A program made the translations under genes and the position numbers. A stretch of 64,000 nt of DNA from an uncultured Clostridia bacterium (GTDB lineage: Bacteria; Bacillota; Clostridia; Oscillospirales; Acutalibacteraceae): assembly GCA_947166625.1 (NCBI GenBank), contig CAMVEX010000011.1, positions 1 through 64,000 on the forward strand, written 5' to 3'. This document shows, one piece after another, positions 16,017 through 23,911 of the stretch. The notes below the pieces were generated by a model. It worked only from the letters and a program-made list of their open reading frames with translations, made no database searches and was not told the origin of the DNA. Positions within the stretch are counted from its first letter, which is position 1, and each line of letters starts with the position of its first letter.

Positions 16017-16025
16017 TGGTATAAT
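16017..16025 (+). promoter_or_regulatory. Extended -10 upstream of the ECF sigma gene
   Basis: TGG-TATAAT at 16017-16025. No good -35 is visible, so this is an extended -10 candidate. A TGTAACG at about 16034-16040, resembling ECF -35 elements, follows and might serve autoregulation (speculative). Confidence 0.45.
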
Positions 16026-16084
16026 GGAAAAAATTGTAACGTTTTTTCGTTTTTTCAATCTAATGAGTGAAGGGCGGTGAGAAA

Positions 16085-16576
16085 TTGACCGAATTTGAAA
16101 CTGTATATACGGATTTCAGCGATTTCATATACAAATATCTTCTGAAACTTTCGCAAAGCCCTTGTGTTGCCGAGGAGCTGACGCAGGAAACCTTCTTTCG
16201 CGCATACATAAATTTTTCCTCCCTCAAAGATAAGGAGCGGGTTTCTTCGTGGCTTTGCAGCATAGCGAGAAACGCTTTCTTCGCATACCTCAAAGAGCAG
16301 AAAAGATATGACGGTTTCGCGGAAGAAGCCGCCGTAGCGGGCGATGAAACGCCTGAGGAGATAGTGATCAGAAAAGAATTATCCCGCCGCGCCGAAGAAT
16401 GCCTGCGCCGGCTTGAAGAGCCCTATCGCGAGGTCTTTATGCTCAGCGTTTTCGGTGAAATGTCTCTGAAAGAAATAAGCGAAATATACGGAAAAAGCGA
16501 AAGCTGGGCAAGGGTCACTTTTTATCGCGCAAAACAAAAGCTCAAGGAAAGGATGAATCAAAAATATGGATTGTAA
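16085..16576 (+). CDS. ECF-type RNA polymerase sigma factor
   Basis: 163 aa from TTG (16085), which follows AGGGCGGTGAG, a close match to the anti-SD. Sigma region 2 is visible in DFIYKYLLKLSQSPCVAEELTQETFFRAYINFSSLKDKERVSSWLCSIARNAFFAYLKEQKR, and region 4 in LRRLEEPYREVFMLSVFGEMSLKEISEIYGKSESWARVTFYRAKQKLKER. No regions 1 or 3, as usual for ECF factors. The anti-sigma gene overlaps its end by 11 nt, the standard translational coupling of a sigma with its anti-sigma. Confidence 0.93.
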   Translation: MTEFETVYTDFSDFIYKYLLKLSQSPCVAEELTQETFFRAYINFSSLKDKERVSSWLCSIARNAFFAYLKEQKRYDGFAEEAAVAGDETPEEIVIRKELSRRAEECLRRLEEPYREVFMLSVFGEMSLKEISEIYGKSESWARVTFYRAKQKLKERMNQKYGL

Positions 16577-17210
16577 TATCATAAAGGATCTGATCCCGCT
16601 TTATATCGACGGATGTTGCAGCGAAGAAAGCGGAGAAGCCGTCAAAAATCATATTGAAAACTGCCCGGATTGCAGGAACACATACGATTTAATGCTGGGA
16701 GAAATACAGCCCGAAAAGGTTGCAGCCCCTCTCCCCTCCCCGGTGAAAATAAGGGAAAGGACGGCGTCGGTCTTGCAGTCGGTCCTGATGTTCATTTTAT
16801 TCGGGCTCATTACTTTCGGCGTTGCAAAAGAGGCGGCCGTGCCGCTTGGATGGGGCAACGGATTCTGGGCTTTTTCTCTCGTTGTCCCTTCAACGGGATT
16901 TATGCTCTCGCTCGCAAACTGGTATTTTGTGAGGCAATATAAAAGCAGAAGGATTTTTTCCGATTTTTCCTCAATGATCACCTTTTTACTTTGCGCAACC
17001 ACTTTTGTGTGGACGCTGTATCATTATGAAATCGGCTTTACCGGCTTATTCAATTTAATTCGGAACGCGGCAAATACAGGTTTTATAAACTCTCTGCGCG
17101 CAACGGGCGGATTATTCGGGATTGCCCCGTGTGCGGCTCTGACCGTTTTATTCAGCGTGTTATCAAAAACACTTTCAGATATTTTTGCAAAAATGCTCGG
17201 CAAGGATTGA
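16566..17210 (+). CDS. Zinc-finger anti-sigma factor, membrane-bound
   Basis: 214 aa. The N-terminal 50 residues carry the zinc anti-sigma (ZAS/zf-HC2) motif: CNIIKDLIPLYIDGCCSEESG then H-x3-C-x2-C in HIENCPDC. Four hydrophobic segments follow (about 73-92, 97-118, 136-155, 178-200), so the sigma-binding domain is cytosolic and the rest is in the membrane. It should hold the ECF factor inactive until an envelope or redox signal. Overlaps the sigma gene and precedes a small membrane protein by 6 bp. Confidence 0.85.
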   Translation: MDCNIIKDLIPLYIDGCCSEESGEAVKNHIENCPDCRNTYDLMLGEIQPEKVAAPLPSPVKIRERTASVLQSVLMFILFGLITFGVAKEAAVPLGWGNGFWAFSLVVPSTGFMLSLANWYFVRQYKSRRIFSDFSSMITFLLCATTFVWTLYHYEIGFTGLFNLIRNAANTGFINSLRATGGLFGIAPCAALTVLFSVLSKTLSDIFAKMLGKD

Positions 17211-17216
17211 TCCGTT

Positions 17217-17891
17217 ATGTCCGCATTAAGAAAGATCATATACATACTTTTGTATGTGTCGGAAGCGTTTTTACCCGCCGTAAATCTGACCGGAAACAGA
17301 GTTGATACGAATTATGTCATCTACTGCTCGATCTGCGCGGCAATCGCCGTATCTGCCGTTATAATGCGGCAAGGGCGTAAAGAGAAAAAGAGCAAGATCA
17401 AGAGCGCTTCTGACTTATTATTGATACCCGTTTCGTTTCTTAATTTTGTGATATGCCTCTTTGCTGTTGACTCTGTCGCAGTAACCGTAATTATGTTTGT
17501 CTGTTTCGGCAGCTGCCTGATAATATCATTGTCAAACAGCGGTTACAAAGCGGTCAAATACAGTTCCGCAGTTTTGACAATTCTTTTATTGATACCGGTA
17601 TTCATTTTCCTGCCGTTTAAGTTTTTCGGAAAGACGACGGTCGTATTAACGGTCGCTTCGCCGTCGGGAAAATATTATGCAGAAGTGACAGACATAGATC
17701 AGGGCGCTCTCGGCGGGCATTCGGCAGTCGATGTGATCGAAAGAAAAATATCGACTCCGTTTATCACCGTATCATCCGTAAAGCAAGAAGTTTATTACGG
17801 GCCCTGGGGGCTGTTCAAGGATATGGATATACACTGGAAAAGCGATTCCTGCCTTGTAATAAATTCCGCGGAGTATGACATTGATAACTGA
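17217..17891 (+). CDS. Membrane protein with extracytoplasmic DUF5412-like domain
   Basis: 224 aa with about five hydrophobic segments in the first 140 residues, then a soluble C-terminal domain: SPSGKYYAEVTDIDQGALGGHSAVDVIERK and VYYGPWGLFKDMDIHWKSDSCLVINSAEYDI. The DQGALGG and W-x-(S/N)-x-x-x-L-x-I-N-x-x-x-Y motifs resemble DUF5412 as I remember it; not verified. Third gene of the sigma/anti-sigma unit, so possibly a target or sensor of that system. Stop is TGA. Confidence 0.6.
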   Translation: MSALRKIIYILLYVSEAFLPAVNLTGNRVDTNYVIYCSICAAIAVSAVIMRQGRKEKKSKIKSASDLLLIPVSFLNFVICLFAVDSVAVTVIMFVCFGSCLIISLSNSGYKAVKYSSAVLTILLLIPVFIFLPFKFFGKTTVVLTVASPSGKYYAEVTDIDQGALGGHSAVDVIERKISTPFITVSSVKQEVYYGPWGLFKDMDIHWKSDSCLVINSAEYDIDN

Positions 17892-17937
17892 AATATCAGA
17901 TACTTCAAAACACGCTGCTTCAACGGGCGAAAGCAGA

Positions 17938-17970
17938 AACAATCCTGCCGGGTGACAGGATTGTTTTTAT
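17938..17970 (+). terminator. Terminator after the sigma/anti-sigma unit
   Basis: AACAATCCTG, 8-nt loop, CAGGATTGTT, then TTTATAT. The 10-bp stem with flanking A-run can also serve the convergent YfcC gene. Confidence 0.85.
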
Positions 17971-17989
17971 ATCGGGGTAAATTTTCGCC

Positions 17990-19441
17990 TTATCTGTATC
18001 CGATCCAAATCGAGAAAAACATAAGGCCTATGCTCATCAATATCTGGAGTGCAAAAAGTTTCCAGCTGAATTTTATCCATTTGCCGTAAGAGATATTCAC
18101 AAGCCCTATCGCGATGATGATAAGACCGCTTGTGGGATAGAGCATATTTGTAAAACCGTCTGCCATGCAGTATGAAAGCACGAGCGTATTGCCCGAAATG
18201 CCCACAAGCTGGGCAAGCGGAGCAACTATCGGCATGATCAGAAACGCTTTTGCGGTGCCCGATCCGATAAAGAACTCAAGCAGCGCCACAAAGACAAAGA
18301 TGATCAGTATCGCTTTGTAGGGAGATACGCCGTTCATCAGCCCGTAGAGCTTATAGAGAATGGTGTGAACTATCATACCCTCCTGCAAAATATATGTGAT
18401 GGAGAGAATAAAGAGGATCAAAGGCAAAGCCGGCGCAATGGTCTTGACTCCGCGCATAAAGCTACCGGCGACCTGCCTGCCGCTGAGCCCCGATTTAAGG
18501 CCTGCCGAAATACCGCCGAGGGTAAAGAGCAGCGCCATGCCGCCCATTGAAAGATAGCCGTTGAGCCCGATGATGAAATCGAGAGCGATGCATACGAGGG
18601 CGCCCGCCATAAATCCGAAAAAGATAAGAGAGGATTTTTTTATCCTTTCATCCTTCAGCACGCTTTCGGTATCTTCGAGCCTGTATTTTTCGCGCATTTC
18701 TTTATCGGTCTCAAAGCAGAGCGATTTTTCGGGATGCTTCTCTATTTTACGGGCATAAATCATAGTGAATGCAAGGAGCAACAAATATGAAAGAGCAAAC
18801 ATCACAAGGCGCATCCATAATCCCGAAAATACGGGAATGCCCGCAAGCTTCTGCACCGTGACCACATTAAAAGGATTGAAGGTAGCGGCGGCGAATCCGA
18901 AGGCGATCGCGCCGAAACTCATCGTAACGCCCACCAGCGAATCCCAGCCGAGCGCCAGGGCGATCGCAACGGAAAGAGGCACGAGGGTAATGGATTCCTC
19001 CAAAATTCCCGCGATGGATGAAAGCGCCATAAGGGCGAGGATCATAACGCTCATAAGGACATATTTTTTTGCCGAAAAGCGCTTTATTATCACCGCCATC
19101 ATATATTTGAGCACACCGACCTCATCAAGGATGAGGAAGGTGCCGCCGAGAAGAATTATAAACAGGACTATCGCTATACCGGTAGTGATATTTTCCGATG
19201 TAAAAACAAGTATCGGCGAGGCGATTATCTTCCATACGGGCAGGCGGAAATCAATTTCGTGATAAGTGCCGTCGATAATGCTTCCCGCTTCATCCAGCTC
19301 ATAAACACCGCGGGGCACAGTCTGAGTCAGCACACCTGCCGCCGCCATGATCACGAGCAATATCGCACAGACGCCTATAATAGTCTTGATATTCAGCTTC
19401 AATCCGGACCCGTTATCGCCAGTTTTTGTCTTTTCTTCCAT
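17990..19441 (-). CDS. YfcC/DcuC-family membrane transporter
   Basis: 483 aa, about 12 TM segments. The N-terminal part has VLTQTVPRGVYELDEAGSIIDGTYHEIDF after the first TM, as in YfcC (C4-dicarboxylate anaerobic carrier superfamily, IT superfamily). Conserved blocks are GVLKYMMAVIIKRF, ILEESITLVPLSVAIALALGWDSLVG, AIAFGFAAATFNPFNVVTVQKLAGIPVFSGLWMR and FIGSGTAKAFLIMPIVAPLAQLVGISGNTLVLSYCMADGFTNMLYPTSG. Substrates in this family are basic amino acids, C4-dicarboxylates or dipeptides; not decidable here. It has a perfect consensus promoter of its own. Confidence 0.88.
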   Translation of the reverse strand: MEEKTKTGDNGSGLKLNIKTIIGVCAILLVIMAAAGVLTQTVPRGVYELDEAGSIIDGTYHEIDFRLPVWKIIASPILVFTSENITTGIAIVLFIILLGGTFLILDEVGVLKYMMAVIIKRFSAKKYVLMSVMILALMALSSIAGILEESITLVPLSVAIALALGWDSLVGVTMSFGAIAFGFAAATFNPFNVVTVQKLAGIPVFSGLWMRLVMFALSYLLLLAFTMIYARKIEKHPEKSLCFETDKEMREKYRLEDTESVLKDERIKKSSLIFFGFMAGALVCIALDFIIGLNGYLSMGGMALLFTLGGISAGLKSGLSGRQVAGSFMRGVKTIAPALPLILFILSITYILQEGMIVHTILYKLYGLMNGVSPYKAILIIFVFVALLEFFIGSGTAKAFLIMPIVAPLAQLVGISGNTLVLSYCMADGFTNMLYPTSGLIIIAIGLVNISYGKWIKFSWKLFALQILMSIGLMFFSIWIGYR

Positions 19442-19492
19442 ATTTACCTCCGGTACTCTCCGATACGCGCAAAAATGAATATTTATACCGAA

Positions 19493-19521
19493 ATTATAAA
19501 AAATATACAGCGCCGTGTCAA
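19493..19521 (-). promoter_or_regulatory. Perfect sigma-A promoter of the YfcC transporter
   Basis: TTGACA (19516-19521), 17-bp spacer, TATAAT (19493-19498) on the minus strand: full consensus. It is back to back with the promoter at 19550-19578; the two -35 boxes are 28 bp apart. Confidence 0.82.
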
Positions 19522-19549
19522 TAGATTTGTTAAATTTATACCGTATCGC

Positions 19550-19578
19550 TTGACTTTTTTACTCTTAAATGATAGATT
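19550..19578 (+). promoter_or_regulatory. Promoter of the cohesin-like surface protein
   Basis: TTGACT (19550-19555), 17-bp spacer, TAGATT (19573-19578). An upstream ATG at 19569 lies inside the promoter; the true start is 19614 with SD AAGGAG. Confidence 0.65.
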
Positions 19579-19613
19579 ATATTGTATTATCCAAACTATC
19601 AAGGAGACCCGAA

Positions 19614-21041
19614 ATGCTCAGATTCAAAAAGTTTACGGCTGTTTTGTTTATACTGCTGATTTTGACGGGTAGCGTCGCGGTGAGAGCCGCGGTGTATGAT
19701 TTGTCGGGCACGCTCTCGGTCAATGCGGTATTTTACAACGCCGACGGAAAAAGTGCGGATCGCCTTTGCGTGAGCGACTCAGACAGCATCAGGGCAGATA
19801 TACATTTATCCTCCGATTTCCCGGTGGGCAGCATGGCGTTTGAGTTTATGTATAACAGCGATATGCTCGAGCCCGATACGCAGACTTTTTCGCAGGAGGA
19901 CGGTTATCAGCTCATCCTCAATAATTCCGAGCTCGGCGGCGAGCTTTGCGACGGCAAAAAGAATATACCTGCCGGTATGGATACCGACGGGATAGGCTCG
20001 TTTTTTATTAAAATCACCAAATTCAAAGCACAGCGATATGATGATTATAACGCATTCTCAGTATATTTCAGAGTTAAGCAAGGCGCTCCGGAGGGCAGCG
20101 AATCTCAGTTCACCGTAATCCCGGGCACGGTGATGAATCCCGAAAACGATATATTGCCCACAGAAGCCGATTACGTGATAAACCCCGACGCGGTCGGCAA
20201 ATCAAGCCCGCTGAACTGGAGAGATTATATCGCAGCCGCCGATTATTATCTGACCGTTGAATCCTCGTCCGGCACCCTTCTCAATTCTCACACTCCTTCG
20301 CCTTTTGTCGTGGAAAACTCAACGGAATCCACCTGCAAAGACGCGGGAACTTATGATGAGGTGGTTTACTGCTCCGTATGCGGCAAAGAGCTTTCAAGAG
20401 AAAATAAGACAAAGGGGCTCGGAGAGCACGTTCCGCTTCCCGCGGCAAAAGAAAACGAAACGCCCGCATCCTGCACCGCGGGCGGCAGATATGACAGTGT
20501 GACGAGATGCGGGATATGCGGCATTATCCTTTCAAGCGAGAGCGTGAATACCAAGGCTCTCGGCCACAGTTTCACACACTATTCATATAACGGCGACGCG
20601 ACCTTCGGCTCAGACGGCACGGAAACCGCGAAATGCGACCGCTGCACTGTGACGGATACAAGGACAAGATCCGGCTCAAAGCTTTCGGAGCCTTATATCA
20701 TCACCGAATCATCAAAAACCGTTGACTACCGCTCGATAGTCACCGTGACCGCAAAATGCGATAACCTTGACGGCAGATATGCCCTCGCGATTTATGAAGG
20801 CGACACTCTGCGCGCCAAAGGCGATAACAGATATGTTTCATACGGCTTAGGCGAGCTCAGAAGCGGCAGGGAATTCAATGTGAGGATCGTTGACGCAGGC
20901 GGCACTCCGCAAAAGAACGCCGCGGGCAATGAATTCAGAAGCGGCGTCAAGGTGAATGTCAACGCAGGATTTTTCAAAAAAATCATAGCATTCTTTAAGG
21001 GACTTTTCCGCATTCTTCCCAAAGTGACGGTAGGTCCGTAA
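19614..21041 (+). CDS. Secreted cohesin-like protein with paired-Cys repeats
   Basis: 475 aa. Sec signal LRFKKFTAVLFILLILTGSVAVRA. Residues about 25-195 form a beta-sandwich with cohesin features (SIRADIHLSSDFPVGSMAFEFMYNSDMLEP), though weakly conserved. Then two repeats each with a single Cys followed by a C-x-x-C pair: STCKDAGTYDEVVYCSVCGKELSREN with GLGEH, and ASCTAGGRYDSVTRCGICGIILSSES with ALGHS, plus a partial third ending KCDRCTVTDTRTRSGS. A C-terminal domain and an amphipathic aromatic tail (FFKKIIAFFKGLFRIL) close the protein. Exported, role unknown. It could in principle bind a dockerin such as that at 5.7 kb, but the match to cohesins is too weak to claim this. Confidence 0.7.
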   Translation: MLRFKKFTAVLFILLILTGSVAVRAAVYDLSGTLSVNAVFYNADGKSADRLCVSDSDSIRADIHLSSDFPVGSMAFEFMYNSDMLEPDTQTFSQEDGYQLILNNSELGGELCDGKKNIPAGMDTDGIGSFFIKITKFKAQRYDDYNAFSVYFRVKQGAPEGSESQFTVIPGTVMNPENDILPTEADYVINPDAVGKSSPLNWRDYIAAADYYLTVESSSGTLLNSHTPSPFVVENSTESTCKDAGTYDEVVYCSVCGKELSRENKTKGLGEHVPLPAAKENETPASCTAGGRYDSVTRCGICGIILSSESVNTKALGHSFTHYSYNGDATFGSDGTETAKCDRCTVTDTRTRSGSKLSEPYIITESSKTVDYRSIVTVTAKCDNLDGRYALAIYEGDTLRAKGDNRYVSYGLGELRSGREFNVRIVDAGGTPQKNAAGNEFRSGVKVNVNAGFFKKIIAFFKGLFRILPKVTVGP

Positions 21042-21054
21042 ACCGAATATACCG

Positions 21055-21079
21055 AAACCCGCCCGACGGCGGGTTTTTT
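21055..21079 (+). terminator. Terminator after the cohesin-like gene
   Basis: AAACCCGCC-CGAC-GGCGGGTTT followed by TTT: 9-bp perfect stem and tetraloop. Confidence 0.9.
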
Positions 21080-21156
21080 ATTAAGCAAAAGCAGAATATT
21101 AACCGACAGATTCAAACGAAATTATCTTTTTGCGGTAACAAAATCAGATAAAAGTG

Positions 21157-21185
21157 TTGCGTCGGAAATAATTATCGTATATAAT
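21157..21185 (+). promoter_or_regulatory. Promoter of the secreted hydrolase gene
   Basis: TTGCGT (21157-21162), 17-bp spacer, TATAAT (21180-21185). Confidence 0.6.
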
Positions 21186-21234
21186 GCAGATACGGCATTT
21201 TGAAAGCGTTTAATCTGTATGCCACGGAGGAAAA

Positions 21235-22281
21235 ATGAAAAAAATAATATCCGTTTTGCTTGCCGTTACAATGGCTTTTTGCGTTTCACTGCCCGCCTTT
21301 GCGATGAGCATTGATGAGGGCGTGGATAAGCTGCGCACTTTGTGGGCGCGCGATAACGGGCCGCTTGTCAACGGTCACGATATTGATTACAGCTATTATT
21401 CACCCGTTGCCAACGGTGCTTCTGCCGATAAAAAATATCCGCTCGTTATCATAATGGCGGGTGCGCTGGAGGGCTTGATAGAGGGCTTTGAACTCACGGC
21501 GAACGCTCTCGCGAGCTGGACGGCGGATGAATTCCAGTCAAAATTCAACAACGGCGCGGCGTTTCTGCTCATAGGCAGGGCTCCCGAGGAGGATGAATTC
21601 TATTGGGATTCATCGGTGATAACTCCCGCATTCAAAGGGGCTATTGATGATTTTATAAGCAAAAATCCGAATGTGGATACAGGCAGGATCTACTGCATAG
21701 GCTGGTGTCTCGGCGGAAACGGTTCGCTCAACCTCTCGACCATGTATCCCGATTTTTTTGCGGCGTCAATGATCATGTGCCCGAGCAGGGGCATCACCGC
21801 GGGCGAGGCGGAGATACTTAAAGATAAACCCGTATGGATCATGGGTTGCAAAAGAGACACCTATGTTTCTTATCCCTTTGTTATCCTCAAAAGCTGGGAA
21901 AATCTCAGGCGCGCAAGCAATGACCCTTCAAAGATCCGCCTGACCGTTTACGATAAGGCTCCCGGGGTCACTCTCGCCGACACCTTCCCATTCATAAACA
22001 ATCACGATGTTTGGACAAATGTGGCTTATGATATGCACAGCGGAAACCCCGAATATGAGGGCGAAAAAACCGTTGACGGAAACGGGAACGAAATAATCTC
22101 CCCCGAGGTGATCTCGTGGCTTAATTCATTCACTCTCGATAACTCGGCGGATACATCGGGCAAGCTGCCGTCACGGCTTTACAAATTCCTTGTCGAAACC
22201 GTAAAAAACGATTTCAGAGTGGTGCTTATCAAGCTGATCCTCAGATTCCTCGATACATTCGGCTATATTGACCTCTATTGA
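21235..22281 (+). CDS. Exported alpha/beta-hydrolase with Cys in the nucleophile elbow
   Basis: 348 aa, Sec signal KKIISVLLAVTMAFCVSLPAFA, SD ACGGAGG. The fold looks like PHB-depolymerase/dienelactone-hydrolase-type hydrolases: KKYPLVIIMAG near 67-77, then DTGRIYCIGWCLGGNGSLNLSTMYPD, where the elbow is G-W-C-L-G. The nucleophile is therefore Cys rather than Ser, as in dienelactone hydrolase (GYCLGG). Asp and His candidates are GCKRDTYVSY and INNHDVW. It ends in a hydrophobic, basic tail (VVLIKLILRFLDTFGY) like other exported enzymes here. Own promoter; no terminator seen before the next gene. Confidence 0.78.
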   Translation: MKKIISVLLAVTMAFCVSLPAFAMSIDEGVDKLRTLWARDNGPLVNGHDIDYSYYSPVANGASADKKYPLVIIMAGALEGLIEGFELTANALASWTADEFQSKFNNGAAFLLIGRAPEEDEFYWDSSVITPAFKGAIDDFISKNPNVDTGRIYCIGWCLGGNGSLNLSTMYPDFFAASMIMCPSRGITAGEAEILKDKPVWIMGCKRDTYVSYPFVILKSWENLRRASNDPSKIRLTVYDKAPGVTLADTFPFINNHDVWTNVAYDMHSGNPEYEGEKTVDGNGNEIISPEVISWLNSFTLDNSADTSGKLPSRLYKFLVETVKNDFRVVLIKLILRFLDTFGYIDLY

Positions 22282-22390
22282 TAACAGACAAAAACCTCAT
22301 TTCATTATAACCTCACGAAGTCCGGCTTGTATTTTCAGACAGCCGGGCTTCACATTTTTCAAAAAATTGTATCTCCGATGTAAAAACAGA

Positions 22391-22419
22391 TTGACATAAT
22401 CCAAAAGAGAATATAAAAT
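22391..22419 (+). promoter_or_regulatory. Promoter of the beta-helix protein gene
   Basis: TTGACA (22391-22396), 17-bp spacer, TAAAAT (22414-22419). An ATG at 22418 is inside the -10, so translation begins at the TTG at 22439 after SD GAGGTGAT. Confidence 0.75.
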
Positions 22420-22438
22420 GAAAAACGAGGTGATAAAA

Positions 22439-23863
22439 TTGAAAAAACTTCTCTCACTGGTATTTGCCGCGCTGATAATATTTACCTGCTGCGGTATCAG
22501 CACCATCGCCGCCAACGCAGGCGGGACCGCCTATTACATCGATTCAGTCAAGGGCAGCGATAAAAACAGCGGCAAAAGCGCCGCAAAGGCATGGAAAACT
22601 CTCGCAAAAGCTTCAAAGATCCGCTATAAAAAGGGCGATAAGATCCTCATTAAGAGGGGCACCAAAATCAGCGGCAAATTTGTGGGGGCAGGCTACGGCA
22701 CAAAATCCCTGCCGATCACGATCTCTGCCTACGGCAAGGGAAAAAATCCCGTTTTGACCCAGAAAAAAGACGACTATATCCTTTATTTCAACGATATTAA
22801 ATACTGGACGATCAAAAACCTCAGTTTCAGAGATTCTCTCAGAGCCATTAAAATAGACGCGGAAAACGATGTTGATGTCACGGGCGTAAAAATTACCGCC
22901 TGCGATTTTTCAAATATCTCAAATACCGACAGCAAGGAGCTTGACGGCGCCCCCTGCATATTTGCGGATAACGGCAGTTCCAAAGCATTGATAAAGGATA
23001 TGGTGATATCAAATATCAAAATCACCGATTCAGGCAGAGGAATTGAGATAAAGGGTAAAAACCGCGAGAGAGACGACGGAGCCTTTGTGAGCGAAAAGGT
23101 TTCATACAGCAAAAATATTCTTATTGAAAATGTAAACTGCTTCAATTTACAGTATGACGCGATAATTCTCGGTTCAATGCGCGATTCCAGAGTCCGAAAC
23201 TGCCGCCTCATCAACACCTGCACCAAGAATGATTTTGCCACCGCTCCCGTGTGGATGCATCACTGCGACAATGTGACGGTGGAATACTGCGAAATTTCGG
23301 GCGCAAACGGTCAGCTTGACGGCATGGCGATCGACTTTGACGGCTGGACGATAAACAGCACCTATCAATACATATTCTCACACGATAACAAGAGATTTAT
23401 GAGAAACTGTCTCTTTGACAGAGAGACACGCAACAGAAACAACACCGTTCGCTACTGTCTGAGCGTAAACGACAATGAAGGCGTATTTGACTACCCTTCA
23501 TTCGTTATTCCGAATGAAACGAGCAATTTCATTACCTCCATGGAAGGCTTTAATTTCTATAATAACACCATCATCAACGGAAACCCGTATCTCTGGATAA
23601 ATATCAAGAGCGCCAACGTGAAGAATAACATCTTCGCGAGCGACAGCACTCTGAGATCGGCAGGCAAAGCGCTGATGAACGGATTATCCTTCGGCGTAAC
23701 AAAATCCGGCAATGTAAATACCACGGTCAAAAATGCGGGATTTGTCGGCGGCGACCCATACAGCATAAAATCCTACATGCTCACTCCCGATTCAAAAAAT
23801 ATCGGAAAGGGCTGCTTTACGGATGCTTCTTGCGCGAATATGCTGAAGATACCCGTAAAATAA
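22439..23863 (+). CDS. Secreted right-handed beta-helix protein (polysaccharide lyase-like)
   Basis: 474 aa from TTG with SD GAGGTGAT. Signal KKLLSLVFAALIIFTCCGISTIAANA. Mature start AYYIDSVKGSDKNSGKSAAKAWKTLAKASK is the standard opening of PL6/PL9-type and DUF1565-like parallel beta-helices (S-x-x-G-x-D-x-N-x-G). Coils continue as YWTIKNLSFRDSLRAIKI, DMVISNIKITDSGRGIEIKG, NILIENVNCFNLQYDAIILG, NCRLINTCTKNDF and NVTVEYCEISGANG. Likely a carbohydrate-active enzyme (lyase or hydrolase) acting outside the cell; no catalytic set can be assigned with confidence. Confidence 0.8.
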   Translation: MKKLLSLVFAALIIFTCCGISTIAANAGGTAYYIDSVKGSDKNSGKSAAKAWKTLAKASKIRYKKGDKILIKRGTKISGKFVGAGYGTKSLPITISAYGKGKNPVLTQKKDDYILYFNDIKYWTIKNLSFRDSLRAIKIDAENDVDVTGVKITACDFSNISNTDSKELDGAPCIFADNGSSKALIKDMVISNIKITDSGRGIEIKGKNRERDDGAFVSEKVSYSKNILIENVNCFNLQYDAIILGSMRDSRVRNCRLINTCTKNDFATAPVWMHHCDNVTVEYCEISGANGQLDGMAIDFDGWTINSTYQYIFSHDNKRFMRNCLFDRETRNRNNTVRYCLSVNDNEGVFDYPSFVIPNETSNFITSMEGFNFYNNTIINGNPYLWINIKSANVKNNIFASDSTLRSAGKALMNGLSFGVTKSGNVNTTVKNAGFVGGDPYSIKSYMLTPDSKNIGKGCFTDASCANMLKIPVK

Positions 23864-23877
23864 TGTATAAACGAAGA

Positions 23878-23910
23878 ACGGGCTGTCACATTGAGTGACA
23901 GCCCGTATAT
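23878..23910. terminator. Shared terminator between converging genes
   Basis: ACGGGCTGTCA, 7-nt loop, TGACAGCCCGT (11-bp stem), then ATATTTTATC. It sits between the beta-helix gene and the alkaline phosphatase gene. Its core is nearly the same as that of the hairpin at 52348-52384. Confidence 0.75.
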
Positions 23911-23911
23911 T

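Noticed and set aside
5747..21041. Cellulosome (dockerin plus cohesin)
   Set aside because: The cohesin-like match at 19.6 kb is weak, there is one dockerin only, and no scaffoldin or dockerin-bearing glycosidase in the window.
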